Shown here in pieces: positions 46,318-55,573 of a stretch of 64,000 nucleotides of DNA (positions are counted from its first letter, which is position 1; each line of letters starts with the position of its first letter). A program made the translations under genes and the position numbers. The notes beneath the pieces were generated by a model. That model ran no database searches. It had not been told where the DNA came from and saw only the letters and a program-made list of their open reading frames with translations. This DNA comes from an uncultured Acidobacteriaceae bacterium (GTDB taxonomy: Bacteria > Acidobacteriota > Terriglobia > Terriglobales > Acidobacteriaceae), in contig CAIMKZ010000074.1 in assembly GCA_903842065.1 (NCBI GenBank), positions 1 through 64,000 of the forward strand, in the 5' to 3' direction.

Positions 46318-46923
46318 ATGGCAGTTACACGCAGGCAAAAAGAGGTTCTCGACTTTCTTGAGTCGTTCGTTACCCGAAACGGCTACTCGCCTTCCTTCGA
46401 AGAGATAGCACGGGGGATGCAGCTCAAAAGTCTGGCCACCGTGCACAAGCACATCACCAACCTTGAGAAGAAGGGCCTGCTCGATCGTGTGCACAACCGC
46501 AGCCGCTCCATTGATGTGCTGCCCCCCGGCGCGCGCAACCGCTCCAGCTACAAGCTGCCGCTAGCAGGCCGCATCGCCGCCGGACAGCCCGTCGAGCAGA
46601 TGGAGACGCCCGAGACCATCTCCCTGCACGACGTGGTGGGCAACCGCGACGTCTTCGCACTCGAAGTCCGCGGCGACTCCATGCGCGACGAGCACATCAT
46701 CAACGGCGACTACGTACTGGTGGAGCGCACCCGGACCGCCCGCAACGGCGAGATCATCGTGGCACTGGTCAACGGCTCCGAGACCACTCTCAAACGCTTC
46801 TACCCGGAAGGAAGCACCGTGCGCCTGCAACCCTCGAACATCGAGATGCAGCCTATCATTGTGGCCGCAAACAACTGTGCCATCCAGGGCCGCGTCCTCG
46901 GTGTGCTGCGCAAGTACAGATAA
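46318..46923 (+). CDS. lexA: LexA repressor
   Basis: SOS repressor: binds operators of repair genes and cuts itself when RecA filaments form. The 201-residue protein has the winged helix-turn-helix (about 1-65: TRRQKEVLDFLESFVTRNGYSPSFEEIARGM), the Ala88-Gly89 cleavage site in RIAAGQP, and the catalytic Ser121 in RGDSM and Lys159 in TTLKRF. The DNA-contact helix LATVHKHITNLEKKGLL is close to typical LexA. A -10 box only six bases upstream suggests a leaderless message with no ribosome site; a candidate operator lies in its promoter, which fits autoregulation. Confidence 0.96.
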   Translation: MAVTRRQKEVLDFLESFVTRNGYSPSFEEIARGMQLKSLATVHKHITNLEKKGLLDRVHNRSRSIDVLPPGARNRSSYKLPLAGRIAAGQPVEQMETPETISLHDVVGNRDVFALEVRGDSMRDEHIINGDYVLVERTRTARNGEIIVALVNGSETTLKRFYPEGSTVRLQPSNIEMQPIIVAANNCAIQGRVLGVLRKYR

Positions 46924-46950
46924 GCCGCAACTCGGCTACGATAAGGCATC

Positions 46951-48114
46951 ATGCGAACGCTGGTAACAGCCGCGCGTCTCCTCTCCCCTGCCGGGGTTCT
47001 TTTAGACCCATTGGTGGCGATGGATGGCGAAAGAATAGTTGGCATCTGGTCCAGGGCCGAACGTCCCATCGGCCCTGCTGCCACGGTCTACGACTTTCCC
47101 GGCGCAACCATCGCCCCTGCCTTCTTTGACTTACATCTGCACGGCGGCGCTGGCCGGGACGTGATGGAGGCAACCCCCGAGTCCCTCGCTGCAATCGGAG
47201 ATTTGCTCGCCCGTCACGGTACAGCGCGCTATCTTGCCACAACCGTGAGCGCTCCTCTCGATGCCACGCTCAAGGCCGTCTCCGGGCTCGCCAAGCTGAT
47301 CGCCAAGCCGGAAACGCCTGCCAACAGCAAACCATGCGCGCAGCCGATTGGGATTCACCTCGAAGGGCCGTTCCTCTCCCACGCCAAACGCGGGGTACAG
47401 CCTGCCGAACACCTTCTCCCGCCCGACATCGCTATCTTTGACAGGCTCTACGAAGCCGCCGAGGGCCATGTGCGGCTGATGACGATAGCGCCCGAGCTGC
47501 CCGGAGCGGTGGACCTGATCGCCCACGCCACCCGTCGCGGAGTCCGCGTCTCGCTGGGCCACTCCGACGCGTCAGCCGAGCAAACTCTGGCCGCAATCGA
47601 AGCCGGTGCAATCAACACCACGCATACCTTCAACGGAATGCGCCCGTTCGACCACCGCGATCCGGGAATTCTGGGAACTGTTCTCACCGACGACCGCATC
47701 TATGCTGAACTAATCTGCGATGGCGTCCATGTCTCCCCCGCCGCCGTAAAGCTCTGGTGGAAGGTCAAGGGAGAAGAGCGCGCAATCCTCGTCACCGACG
47801 CCATCAGCGCCACCGGAATGCCCGATGGCGAGTACACGCTCGGCGGATTCCCTGTTCAGGTTGCAAATGGACGCGCCATGGCTCGCGGAGTGCTGGCCGG
47901 GAGCGTACTGACGCTCGACCGAGCCGTTGAGAACTTTGTCGCCTTCACCGGCGCATCGGTCGGGCAGGCGGTCCGGCTGGCATCTGCGAACCCGGCTAAG
48001 ATGCTGGGGAGTTCGACGCCTGAGCTTGCGAACGGCGAACCCGCCGACCTCATCGCCGTTGACGAACAAGGCAAGCTGCTGGGCTCGATCGTAGGCGGCA
48101 GAATCTCGCACTAA
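46951..48114 (+). CDS. nagA: N-acetylglucosamine-6-phosphate deacetylase
   Basis: Removes acetate from GlcNAc 6-phosphate in amino-sugar use and cell-wall recycling. The 387-residue amidohydrolase has the metal site residues in DLHLHGGAG, the HLEGPFLSHAKRG loop, LGHSDASAEQT, NTTHTFNGMRPFDHR and the catalytic Asp in LVTDAISATG. It lies 27 bases after lexA and ends overlapping by four bases with the converging kinase-like gene (48111-48114), which would make its substrate. A TACGAT box eight bases before the ATG may be its own leaderless promoter; AAGG at 46943 could act as a weak ribosome site. Confidence 0.95.
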   Translation: MRTLVTAARLLSPAGVLLDPLVAMDGERIVGIWSRAERPIGPAATVYDFPGATIAPAFFDLHLHGGAGRDVMEATPESLAAIGDLLARHGTARYLATTVSAPLDATLKAVSGLAKLIAKPETPANSKPCAQPIGIHLEGPFLSHAKRGVQPAEHLLPPDIAIFDRLYEAAEGHVRLMTIAPELPGAVDLIAHATRRGVRVSLGHSDASAEQTLAAIEAGAINTTHTFNGMRPFDHRDPGILGTVLTDDRIYAELICDGVHVSPAAVKLWWKVKGEERAILVTDAISATGMPDGEYTLGGFPVQVANGRAMARGVLAGSVLTLDRAVENFVAFTGASVGQAVRLASANPAKMLGSSTPELANGEPADLIAVDEQGKLLGSIVGGRISH

Positions 48115-49022
48115 CCCTTCAGCAACAGCTCCGCCCGCCAGATCGCCCCGTCCAGCGCAACCGTCGCTTCTGCCTGCACCGGCAACTCCGGCACCGAGGC
48201 CTTCAATCCGGCAAAGAACCCCTCGCGCACGATCCGCATCTTCTCAATCACGCTGCCCGTCCACGCCACCGGAACCTCGTCCTGGATTCCGTGCTTCTGC
48301 CTGAGCTTCGTCCGAACCAGCAGGACGAAGCCTGCAAGGTCCGCCGCAGCCTGATACAGCGTGTTGATCGCCACCGGCTCTCCGGCCTCGGCCAGTTCGT
48401 TGATCGCCGGCGCCAGAGCGGCAAAGTCCGGCCCCGGCGTAGAGTCGCCCAGATCGATCATCGCCTCGATGGTTGGCGTTCCCCATATCTCGCAGACACG
48501 CGCCAGAATCTGCTGCGGCTCTTCCCGATCGTAGACGTGCAGTGCTCGGCGCACGGCGTTTACGCCGATCCAGTAGCCGGAGCCCTCGTCGCCCAGCCGC
48601 GAACTCCAGCCGCCCGCGCCCTCCCGCATCCCATTCGGAGCGCGGCCTACGGTATTCGTCCCCGTGCCAGCAATCTGGAGGATTCCCGGACCGCCTTTGA
48701 ATGCAGCGTCAAGTGCGATGATCTCGTCTCCCACAACCTCTGAGCGTGTAATCCCCAGTTCCTCAAACACACCCGTGATCCACTCGCGAATGCCGGGCAT
48801 AGTCGAACTGGCGGTTCCGCAGCAGGCCGCGTCGATCCTCTTTACATCGGCCTTCGTAATCACATCGCCGAGCAGCGCGCGCAGGTTCATGTCTGCAATC
48901 TCCGCGCCCACGCGCAGCCGCTTGATCGAACCGCTCTCTGCCTGCGCCACAATCACGCCGTCCGCGGCGATCGCTGCGCGCGTCCGTGTACCGCCGCCAT
49001 CGATTCCCAACACAACCGCCAT
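48111..49022 (-). CDS. BadF/BadG-type ATPase, probable N-acetylglucosamine kinase
   Basis: A 303-residue protein of the ASKHA superfamily. It shows the phosphate-1 motif GIDGGGTRTRAAIA (about 5-18), the phosphate-2 region LQIAGTGTNTVGRAPNG and GWSSRLGDEGSGYWIG (typical of GlcNAc/glucosamine kinases), and an adenosine-like TGSVIEKMR. The ATG at 49020-49022 has AAGGGA nine bases upstream; upstream ATGs run into the next gene and are out of place. It converges on nagA, whose substrate GlcNAc 6-phosphate it could supply. The kinase function is inferred from family and context. Confidence 0.85.
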   Translation of the reverse strand: MAVVLGIDGGGTRTRAAIAADGVIVAQAESGSIKRLRVGAEIADMNLRALLGDVITKADVKRIDAACCGTASSTMPGIREWITGVFEELGITRSEVVGDEIIALDAAFKGGPGILQIAGTGTNTVGRAPNGMREGAGGWSSRLGDEGSGYWIGVNAVRRALHVYDREEPQQILARVCEIWGTPTIEAMIDLGDSTPGPDFAALAPAINELAEAGEPVAINTLYQAAADLAGFVLLVRTKLRQKHGIQDEVPVAWTGSVIEKMRIVREGFFAGLKASVPELPVQAEATVALDGAIWRAELLLKG

Positions 49023-49051
49023 ACAATTCCCTTCCTGCATCTCCGAGTCGC

Positions 49052-50494
49052 CTACCTGCAGGCGCAGGCGCGAAACTCTTCCGCCGTTCGATCTTCCAGC
49101 GCGCATATATACGCCGGCCATGCCATCTTGAGCGCCGCCGAGACATCGCCCACAAAATAATCTTTCAAATACTGATTGCTGGCCGCGCTTCTTGCGAACG
49201 GGTCGGCGCGGAAACCTGCCACCAAAGCTGATACCGAAACTGCATCGAATGCAGGCTTCCCGTACGCCTTGTTATAGTCGTACTCCTCAGCCCAAAGTGT
49301 GCCGTTCTGATCGGTCGAAGCGATCACCTTGTAGTTCCTCAGCGCCGCCGTCGCCGGATCGACCTCTGCGACCATGAACGAGGGATTGTTACCGTCGACC
49401 GGAGAGATGGAAGGCACCACCTTCAGCACAACCGGCGGAGTCTTCAATCCCGTGTACGCGGCAGCAGGAACTAGCAGCCGCAACTCGTCCATATGGGTGT
49501 GCCCAAAGACCGTCAACTGGATCACGTCGCCGAAGCTGGCCAGCGTTGCCGCGAGCGCATCCGAGTTCAGAAACATATTGGGAGATGACCCCGCACAGAC
49601 CTTCGGCAGCTCCCGAATCGTCGAGTAGGGATCGACTCCGGGCGGGATGTGGCTCATCACCCACACCTTCTCGTGATTGGCGCGCGCGGCCTCAAGCTGA
49701 CCGCGCAACCATGCGATCTGATCGTTGGCGGCGGCGGGCGCAGGAATGCCTGCGCAACTCTTATAGCGTGCCGATTCGAAGAGATTGTCGATCACCAGCA
49801 GCCGCGCTGCATGAAACGGCGCGGGCAGTGCAACCGAGTAGTTGCCCTGCGCCTGAAATGTCTTCACTGCCGCTGCGCGATCGCCTGCGGGCACATCGGC
49901 GGTCATAAACGCGCCTGTATCGGCCAGAAACTGGCTCTGCGCGTTGATCTGGTAGTCCGCACAGTCGGAGTCGTTGTTGCCCAGTGTCTCAAAAACGGCA
50001 ATACCGGGAAGGGCCTTGCGCAACTCCGCATCCACAAATGCTGTGGTCTTGACCACGAACGACTCGTACCCCCCCGGCTTCGATCCGCGCACTGTGGCAC
50101 GGAACTTGCAGTCGAAGCCGTGTGCCATCAGGTCGCCGCTTACAGTCGCGAACCTGGCCCCGGCGGCCTGCGCCTTCACGGCGGCCATGCTCGAGCGCAG
50201 CAGCGGAAACGACGTGTCCTCGCCTTTCACGTGGCACTGCGTTTGCATGTCGGCAAACTGCTTTGCCCGGTTCACAGACTCGGGCTCCGCGAGGATCGCC
50301 TCCCACTGCTCGACGGGAGAGTCGGCAAGCCTCTGCACCTTCGCTGGGTCCCAGAAGGGATCGAAGTGAATGTCGCTCACCATCAGCACCTTGGCCCCGG
50401 CCGGCCGGGCCAGGGGCAGCGCGCCGGACTGTGCCGACAGCGCAGTACAACAGGCCAAAGCCAATACAACCAGTACCCCTATCGTCCATCTCAT
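49052..50494 (-). CDS. Secreted calcineurin-like phosphoesterase (sphingomyelinase-type)
   Basis: A 480-residue exported metallophosphoesterase. Signal peptide about 1-23 (ALACCTALSAQ), then the five-part metal site: VSDIHFDPF, GDLMAHGFD, LGNNDSDC, MSHIPPG and FGHTHMD. The Asn-Asn-Asp variant and extra Cys residues recall acid sphingomyelinase-like phosphodiesterases. A cysteine-containing C-terminal helical part (CALEDRTAEEFRACAC) follows. The ATG at 50492-50494 starts the signal peptide; an ATG at 50522-50524 is an alternative. Substrate is probably an extracellular phosphoester or phospholipid head group, an inference. Confidence 0.82.
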   Translation of the reverse strand: MRWTIGVLVVLALACCTALSAQSGALPLARPAGAKVLMVSDIHFDPFWDPAKVQRLADSPVEQWEAILAEPESVNRAKQFADMQTQCHVKGEDTSFPLLRSSMAAVKAQAAGARFATVSGDLMAHGFDCKFRATVRGSKPGGYESFVVKTTAFVDAELRKALPGIAVFETLGNNDSDCADYQINAQSQFLADTGAFMTADVPAGDRAAAVKTFQAQGNYSVALPAPFHAARLLVIDNLFESARYKSCAGIPAPAAANDQIAWLRGQLEAARANHEKVWVMSHIPPGVDPYSTIRELPKVCAGSSPNMFLNSDALAATLASFGDVIQLTVFGHTHMDELRLLVPAAAYTGLKTPPVVLKVVPSISPVDGNNPSFMVAEVDPATAALRNYKVIASTDQNGTLWAEEYDYNKAYGKPAFDAVSVSALVAGFRADPFARSAASNQYLKDYFVGDVSAALKMAWPAYICALEDRTAEEFRACACR

Positions 50495-50673
50495 CTTCCG
50501 CACTTCGACCCTCTGCATCTTCATGCATACGAGAATACCCGCAAGGCGGCCTGTCTTGCCTATACGACACGCGCATCGCACCGAAGCGGGAAGGCTTCCG
50601 TATCGCTCTGCGCCTCACAATGGAATCCGGCACCGCTCCGGCAGCCCTCTGGAGACTGCTATACGATGGAGCC

Positions 50674-52044
50674 ATGAACCGCTCGTTTTCGTACGCCGCC
50701 GTCGTTCTCGCGTCTCTGCTCTTTGCCGCAAGTGCAGCTCAAGCGCAGGTCAAAGCGCCCACGCCCCCGATGGGCTGGAGCAGCTTCGGCGCCTATGGCC
50801 TCGCAATCGACGAGCAGCAGTTCCGCGCCAACATTACGGTCATGGCCGGCGTCCAGCAGTTCGGGTGGAAGTACGCGATTCTGGGCGACGGCTGGTACAT
50901 GGGCAACCCTGCGGGCCACTCTCGCGCCGAACAAAAATACCTGCTCACCATCAACGGCATTCCCGTCCCCGACCCCGTGCGCTTCCCATCGAGCGCTAAC
51001 GGCGCTGGCCTCAGAGCTCTGGGCAACTGGATTCACCAGCAGGGCCTCAGGTTCGGCATCCAGATCGCCCCCGGAATTCCTCGCGATGCGGTCACCGCCA
51101 ACCGGCAGATCGCGGGAACCAGCTTTCATGCCGCCGACGCAGCCGACACCACTGCCGTCTGCCCCGGCAACGACGGCGTCTTCGGCGTAGCCGATAACCC
51201 GGCCGGACAGGCTTACTACGACTCCGTCCTGCGGCTCTATGCAAGCTGGGGCGTGGATATGGTTCGGGCCAACTGCATCGGTGCAGAACGCTACAGCCCG
51301 TCGGAACAGAAGCAGATCGCGCATGCCATCCAGAGCACGGGCCGGCCCATGGTGCTGAGCCTCTCCTCGGGACCGGCGCTTCCTGAACACGCAGCAGAGA
51401 TTCAGGAGTCAGCGCAGACCTGGCAGGTTACGCCAATACGAGGGGACAGTTGGGATGCACAAGGCGGCGACACGGGGATCAAGCAGGCCTTCGACGTTCT
51501 ACCCAGGTGGTTCACCTACTCGAACCCCGACGCCTGGCCCGACGCGGGAATGCTCACCGGAGGTTATCCAGGATCCAACCCCGGCAACGGCAAGCCGCGC
51601 CAGTCCGGGCTTACGGCCGAAGAGCAGCGCACAGAACTGGCCTTCTCAGCTATCGTCCGCTCGCCGCTCATCCTCGGGGCCAACCTCACCCGGCTCGACG
51701 ACGCAACGCGCGCGCAGATCACCAACCAGGACCTTCTGTTCATGAACCAGAGCCTGACCTACAGCCGCCCCGTCGTATCCTCCGTACTCGGGCCGGGGTT
51801 TGAGAACGTGCGTGTCTGGCAGGCCACTCAGAACAAGCCTGGCGCACGCGGCTATACAGAGTATTTCGGCTTCTTCAACCTGGGCGAGCAAACGGTCACG
51901 CTGCGCACAACCTGGCAGCAGCTGGGGCTCGATAACAACAAGCACTCAGGCGTGAACCTCTGGGACGATTCCGAGACGAAGCCGGGCAAAGACATCTCGG
52001 TCACTCTGCCGGCCCATGGCAGCGCTGTTTTCAAAGTGAACTAA
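50674..52044 (+). CDS. GH27-family protein, alpha-galactosidase-like, with substituted nucleophile
   Basis: A 456-residue exported (beta/alpha)8-barrel protein of GH27 (signal peptide 1-24, ending AAQAQ). It opens with PTPPMGWSSFGAYG and has the barrel strands FGWKYAILGDGWYM and a C-terminal beta domain. Where bacterial GH27 enzymes have the nucleophile Asp in a VDxVKxDC-type motif, this protein reads WGVDMVRANCIG, with Asn200 at the Asp place and Arg at the Lys place. The acid/base Asp seems kept in RGDSWDAQGG. It may be inactive as a hydrolase, or use another mechanism. The ATG start has GGAG close by. Confidence 0.8.
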   Translation: MNRSFSYAAVVLASLLFAASAAQAQVKAPTPPMGWSSFGAYGLAIDEQQFRANITVMAGVQQFGWKYAILGDGWYMGNPAGHSRAEQKYLLTINGIPVPDPVRFPSSANGAGLRALGNWIHQQGLRFGIQIAPGIPRDAVTANRQIAGTSFHAADAADTTAVCPGNDGVFGVADNPAGQAYYDSVLRLYASWGVDMVRANCIGAERYSPSEQKQIAHAIQSTGRPMVLSLSSGPALPEHAAEIQESAQTWQVTPIRGDSWDAQGGDTGIKQAFDVLPRWFTYSNPDAWPDAGMLTGGYPGSNPGNGKPRQSGLTAEEQRTELAFSAIVRSPLILGANLTRLDDATRAQITNQDLLFMNQSLTYSRPVVSSVLGPGFENVRVWQATQNKPGARGYTEYFGFFNLGEQTVTLRTTWQQLGLDNNKHSGVNLWDDSETKPGKDISVTLPAHGSAVFKVN

Positions 52045-52148
52045 GCCGAGAAAATCCGCCGAAAAGAAGCCGCTCAAATCCTCCGGGTTGTGCGAAACTG
52101 GTACCGCCCGAAACGGCGGTTGCTGCGCCTTCCGGCAAGGATCGCTTT

Positions 52149-53072
52149 ATGCCCCTGCTCCGATCCACCTTCATCGCCCTCTCCCGCAATCGCCACCTCC
52201 GCACCTTCGTAGAGCACTCGGCCGCCGGCCGCAGGCTCAGCTCGCGCTTTGTCGCTGGCTTTGCCATCGACGACGCGCTGCGGGTGGCCGCCTCGGTCAA
52301 CCAACAAGGCATCGAGGTTACGCTTGACTCGCTCGGTGAAAGCGTTACGTCTGAACCCAAGGCCCACCAGGCGGCCGAGGTCTACCATCTGCTTCTGGAC
52401 GAGATCGCCGCGCGCAGGCTCAAGGCCAACATCAGCATCAAACTCACCCAGATGGGCCTCGAACTAGCGCCCTCACTGGCCGAGGAGATCGCCGGCAGCC
52501 TCGCCGCGCACGCCCAGTCCATCGGCAGCTTTGCGCGCGTGGATATGGAAGACTCGCGGCTTACGCAAACCACCCTCGATATCGTCCGCAGTCTGCATAA
52601 CAAGGCTGAAACGGGGGCCATCGGCATGGTCATTCAGTCGTATCTCTACCGCTCCCAGGCCGACGTGGCCCAACTGTGTGCCGAGGGCATCCGTATCAGG
52701 CTGTGCAAGGGGGCATACAAGGAGCCGCACTCGGTTGCGTACCCGAAGAAGATAGACGTGGACAATAGTTTTGAGCAGCTTGCCGGAATGCTGCTCTTGA
52801 GCCCTGTCTACCACGCCATTGCAACGCACGACGAAAAGATGATCGCGGCCACAAAGGAGTTCGCATCCGCGCACGGAATCGACCGCTCGCACTTCGAGTT
52901 TCAGATGCTCTATGGAATCCGCCGCGACTTGCAGCGAAGACTGGTCAGCGAAGGATACAACGTGCGCGTCTACGTGCCGTTTGGCGCCGAGTGGTATCCC
53001 TACTTTATGAGGAGGCTGGCCGAGCGGCCTGCCAACGTCTTCTTCCTGGCGAAGAACTACCTGCGCCGTTAG
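52149..53072 (+). CDS. Proline dehydrogenase
   Basis: FAD enzyme that oxidises proline to pyrroline-5-carboxylate, feeding electrons to the quinone pool. The 307-residue single-domain protein is of the short PRODH type. It keeps the FAD/substrate motifs ISIKLTQMGLEL, RVDMEDSR, IQSYLYRSQAD, RIRLCKGAYKEP, EFQMLYGIRRDLQ and YVPFGAEWYPYFMRRLAERPANV. The ATG at 52149 has AAGGATCG upstream, a moderate site. The partner P5C dehydrogenase gene is not within the window. The stop is directly next to a small convergent zinc-ribbon gene. Confidence 0.95.
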   Translation: MPLLRSTFIALSRNRHLRTFVEHSAAGRRLSSRFVAGFAIDDALRVAASVNQQGIEVTLDSLGESVTSEPKAHQAAEVYHLLLDEIAARRLKANISIKLTQMGLELAPSLAEEIAGSLAAHAQSIGSFARVDMEDSRLTQTTLDIVRSLHNKAETGAIGMVIQSYLYRSQADVAQLCAEGIRIRLCKGAYKEPHSVAYPKKIDVDNSFEQLAGMLLLSPVYHAIATHDEKMIAATKEFASAHGIDRSHFEFQMLYGIRRDLQRRLVSEGYNVRVYVPFGAEWYPYFMRRLAERPANVFFLAKNYLRR

Positions 53073-53363
53073 CTACTCTTCTGAGCCATTGGACGAATTC
53101 AAATAATGGCTGGAGCGCTTCTGGATCAACATCACTTCGCGGCAGTAGTAACACGACCACGGAAAGTAGCCGAAGATAGGAAAGAAAAACTTACGCAAAA
53201 AGCCGTGCCGTTTGACCCGCCTCAAGCCGATCTCCCCACACTTCGGGCAACGGTCGCGAGAGTGACTATGCTTCTTCGACTTTCCATTCTTTCCGTGATG
53301 CTCGTGTCCTTCTTCCACATTATCTCCGCCGCAAAGCTCTAAGTCCCTGCGTCTTGCGAACAT
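53073..53363 (-). CDS. Small CxxC/CxxC zinc-ribbon-like protein
   Basis: A 96-residue protein with a His/Lys-rich N-terminus (NVEEGHEHHGKNGKSKKHSHSRD) and one metal ribbon: CPKCG ... FGYFPWSCYYC, with a basic-aromatic stretch between (LRRVKRHGFLRKFFFPIFG). The His-rich part could bind metal as well. Its stop lies against the proline dehydrogenase stop. Base use is like a coding gene, but the family is not known to me; role unknown. The start ATG lacks a clear ribosome site. Confidence 0.55.
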   Translation of the reverse strand: MFARRRDLELCGGDNVEEGHEHHGKNGKSKKHSHSRDRCPKCGEIGLRRVKRHGFLRKFFFPIFGYFPWSCYYCREVMLIQKRSSHYLNSSNGSEE

Positions 53364-53448
53364 ACTTGCGTTCGGGCCCAGAGGCGCTACAAAGCCACGT
53401 TTGAAGTAGATGATCTATGTGTGAAATCGATACATCTTTATTAATCCT

Positions 53449-54393
53449 TTATAAAACTTCCTTCGAAAGTCTGTCCAGTGCACTCCGACTCAAATCGGCA
53501 ACCGCTCTGGCCAATATCGTGGAACCGTTCAAAGACTCCGGCCGTTCCAGACGCAATCCGCGCTCACACGCATAGTCTCGAAAGAGGCGATCGACGTCGA
53601 AAAGGATCTCCACATGATCGCACAAAAAGCCAATCGGCTGCAAAATCACAAACTTGAGACCCTCTGATGCAAGTTCTTCCAGTGTCTGCTCGACGCTCGG
53701 TCCCAACCATGGACCGCCGCTTGCCCCCTGGCTCTGGAAGGCGAAACGCCAGGGCCCGATCTCCGGCACTCGCGCAGCCACCAGTTCCGCCGTCTTGCGG
53801 GCCTCCTGCTCGTAAGGATCTGCCCCGAGCCCACCTTCGACCGCCTGAACCGTGCGCACCGGCACGCTGTGCGCTGTAAACAGCACCGGAACCGGACAGC
53901 CAGCCTCGTCGGAGAGCTTCTTCCATGCCGGTCTCAACCGATCCGCAAAGGCATCGGCCAGCAGCGGATGGTCGGCCCAGCCCACCGTAAAGTCGACCTT
54001 GATTCCCCCCGCCTCGGCCTGCACTGCTCGCCGATACAGTCCCACGCTGGTGCGAGAGTTCTGCGGCGCAAGGCTGATTACCGCCGCCTCCTCGATGCCG
54101 TCCTCGCGCATCTTGCGCATGACCTCGGGGATGTAAGGCTTCCAGTTGCGCATCGCCACGTAGACCGGCACCGGACAGCCCTGGCCGGCAAGTTCTGCCT
54201 CAACCAGTCGCGCCTGCTCGAAGGTGATCTCCGTCAGCGGACTCTTGCCGATCAGCGAGTAGCGGTGCTGAATCTCCTCCACCACCGCCTGCGGCAGAGG
54301 CCGGCCGCTGGTCACGTTGCGCAGATACTCCGGAATCTGTTCGATCGTCTCCGGCGTGCCGTGGGCCAGCAGGAGAACCGCCTGTTTAGCCAC
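53449..54393 (-). CDS. hemH: Ferrochelatase
   Basis: Inserts iron into proto- or coproporphyrin. The 314-residue protein has LLAHGTPETIEQIPEYLRNV, GKSPLTEITFEQA, the metal-site His in FTAHSVP and the Glu in LCDHVEILFDVD, and KFVILQPIGF. It is soluble type, with no extra membrane tail. The GTG start overlaps the hemE stop by eight bases (54386-54393), so the two are an operon. Whether it works on coproporphyrin (as in many Gram-positive and some acidobacterial lineages) cannot be seen from sequence. Confidence 0.93.
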   Translation of the reverse strand: MAKQAVLLLAHGTPETIEQIPEYLRNVTSGRPLPQAVVEEIQHRYSLIGKSPLTEITFEQARLVEAELAGQGCPVPVYVAMRNWKPYIPEVMRKMREDGIEEAAVISLAPQNSRTSVGLYRRAVQAEAGGIKVDFTVGWADHPLLADAFADRLRPAWKKLSDEAGCPVPVLFTAHSVPVRTVQAVEGGLGADPYEQEARKTAELVAARVPEIGPWRFAFQSQGASGGPWLGPSVEQTLEELASEGLKFVILQPIGFLCDHVEILFDVDRLFRDYACERGLRLERPESLNGSTILARAVADLSRSALDRLSKEVL

Positions 54394-55456
54394 GGGCCTG
54401 CTCCAGTTTGTAGTCGTGCACCATCTTCACCACCGCCTGCACGTTCTCAACCGGCGTACTCGGAACAATTCCGTGGCCCAGGTTAAAGATGTGTCCCACT
54501 CGGCCACCCGCCGAGCGCAGCACTTCCTTCACGCGCGTCTCAAGAATGTCGAGCGGAGCAAAGAGCGTAATGGGGTCGAGGTTTCCCTGCACCGCATGGT
54601 TATATCCCACCGACTTCCAGGCCACTTCGATCGGCTGGTGCCAGTCGAGGCCCATCACATCGGCGCCGGTCGAAGCCATATCTGTGAGCAGCCCGGCCGT
54701 TTCCACGCCAAAGTAGATTACCGGTACGCCCATCTGCTGCACGGCCTCAACCAGCCGCTTCGAAGCCGGCAGCGCGTACTGGCGGTAGTCCTCAATCGAG
54801 AGCGAGCCCACCCAGCTGTCGAAGATCTGGATTACGTCGGCACCGGCCTCCACCTGCTGCTTGCAGTAGGCCGTCAAAACGGTAATCAACTTGTCCAAAA
54901 GTCCGTTCCACGCAGTGGGGTTTCGGTACATGAGCTTTTTGGTTTCAATGTAGTTGCGCGAGCCGCCGCCTTCGATCATGTAGCTTGCCAGCGTGTAAGG
55001 CGCGCCGCAAAAGCCGATGATGCCGAGCCTGTTGCCGAAGTGCGCGCCGACCTTCTCGATGGCGCGGGCCACATAGCTCAAATCTTCGGCGCGGTCGGTG
55101 CGCAGAGCCAGCACGTCCTCCGTGGTGCGGACGGGATGATGCACCACCGGACCCTCGCCGGCCATGAACTCAAAGTCCAGGCCCATCGGCTCCAGCGGCA
55201 ACAGCAGATCGGCAAAGATGATGGCCGCGTCCACACCTAGCTTCTCGGCCGCCGTGATAGTTACTTCGGCGGCGATGTCGGGCTGCTTGCAGATCTCCAC
55301 AAGCGTGTGATGCTTGCGGACGTCGCGGTACTCCTGCATATAGCGGCCGGCCTGGCGGAGGAACCAGACGGGCGTGCAGTCAACGGGCTTACGCAGACAG
55401 GCGCGGAGAAAGCGGCTGCCGGAGTCGGGGGAAGTTTCAAGATTCATGTCTTTCAT
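54386..55456 (-). CDS. hemE: Uroporphyrinogen decarboxylase
   Basis: Removes four carboxyl groups from uroporphyrinogen III to give coproporphyrinogen III. The 356-residue protein has the PVWFLRQAGRYMQEYR signature (substrate-binding Arg), IIFADLLLPLEPMG (catalytic Asp) and GFCGAPYTLASYMIEGG, and NLGHGIVPSTPVENV near the end. First gene of the hemE-hemH pair. The leader before the ATG shares its region with the divergent ispG start. Confidence 0.96.
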   Translation of the reverse strand: MKDMNLETSPDSGSRFLRACLRKPVDCTPVWFLRQAGRYMQEYRDVRKHHTLVEICKQPDIAAEVTITAAEKLGVDAAIIFADLLLPLEPMGLDFEFMAGEGPVVHHPVRTTEDVLALRTDRAEDLSYVARAIEKVGAHFGNRLGIIGFCGAPYTLASYMIEGGGSRNYIETKKLMYRNPTAWNGLLDKLITVLTAYCKQQVEAGADVIQIFDSWVGSLSIEDYRQYALPASKRLVEAVQQMGVPVIYFGVETAGLLTDMASTGADVMGLDWHQPIEVAWKSVGYNHAVQGNLDPITLFAPLDILETRVKEVLRSAGGRVGHIFNLGHGIVPSTPVENVQAVVKMVHDYKLEQARG

Positions 55457-55573
55457 ACCAACCTTGATTTTAACGGGCCTCAGCCGGTGAGCCGAAATCG
55501 CCGGCGTGCTATACGAAACCCGGCCCCGGCCGCCCGGCGAAATTCAGGCCTTGGCGCGCTGTAAACTACCTCT

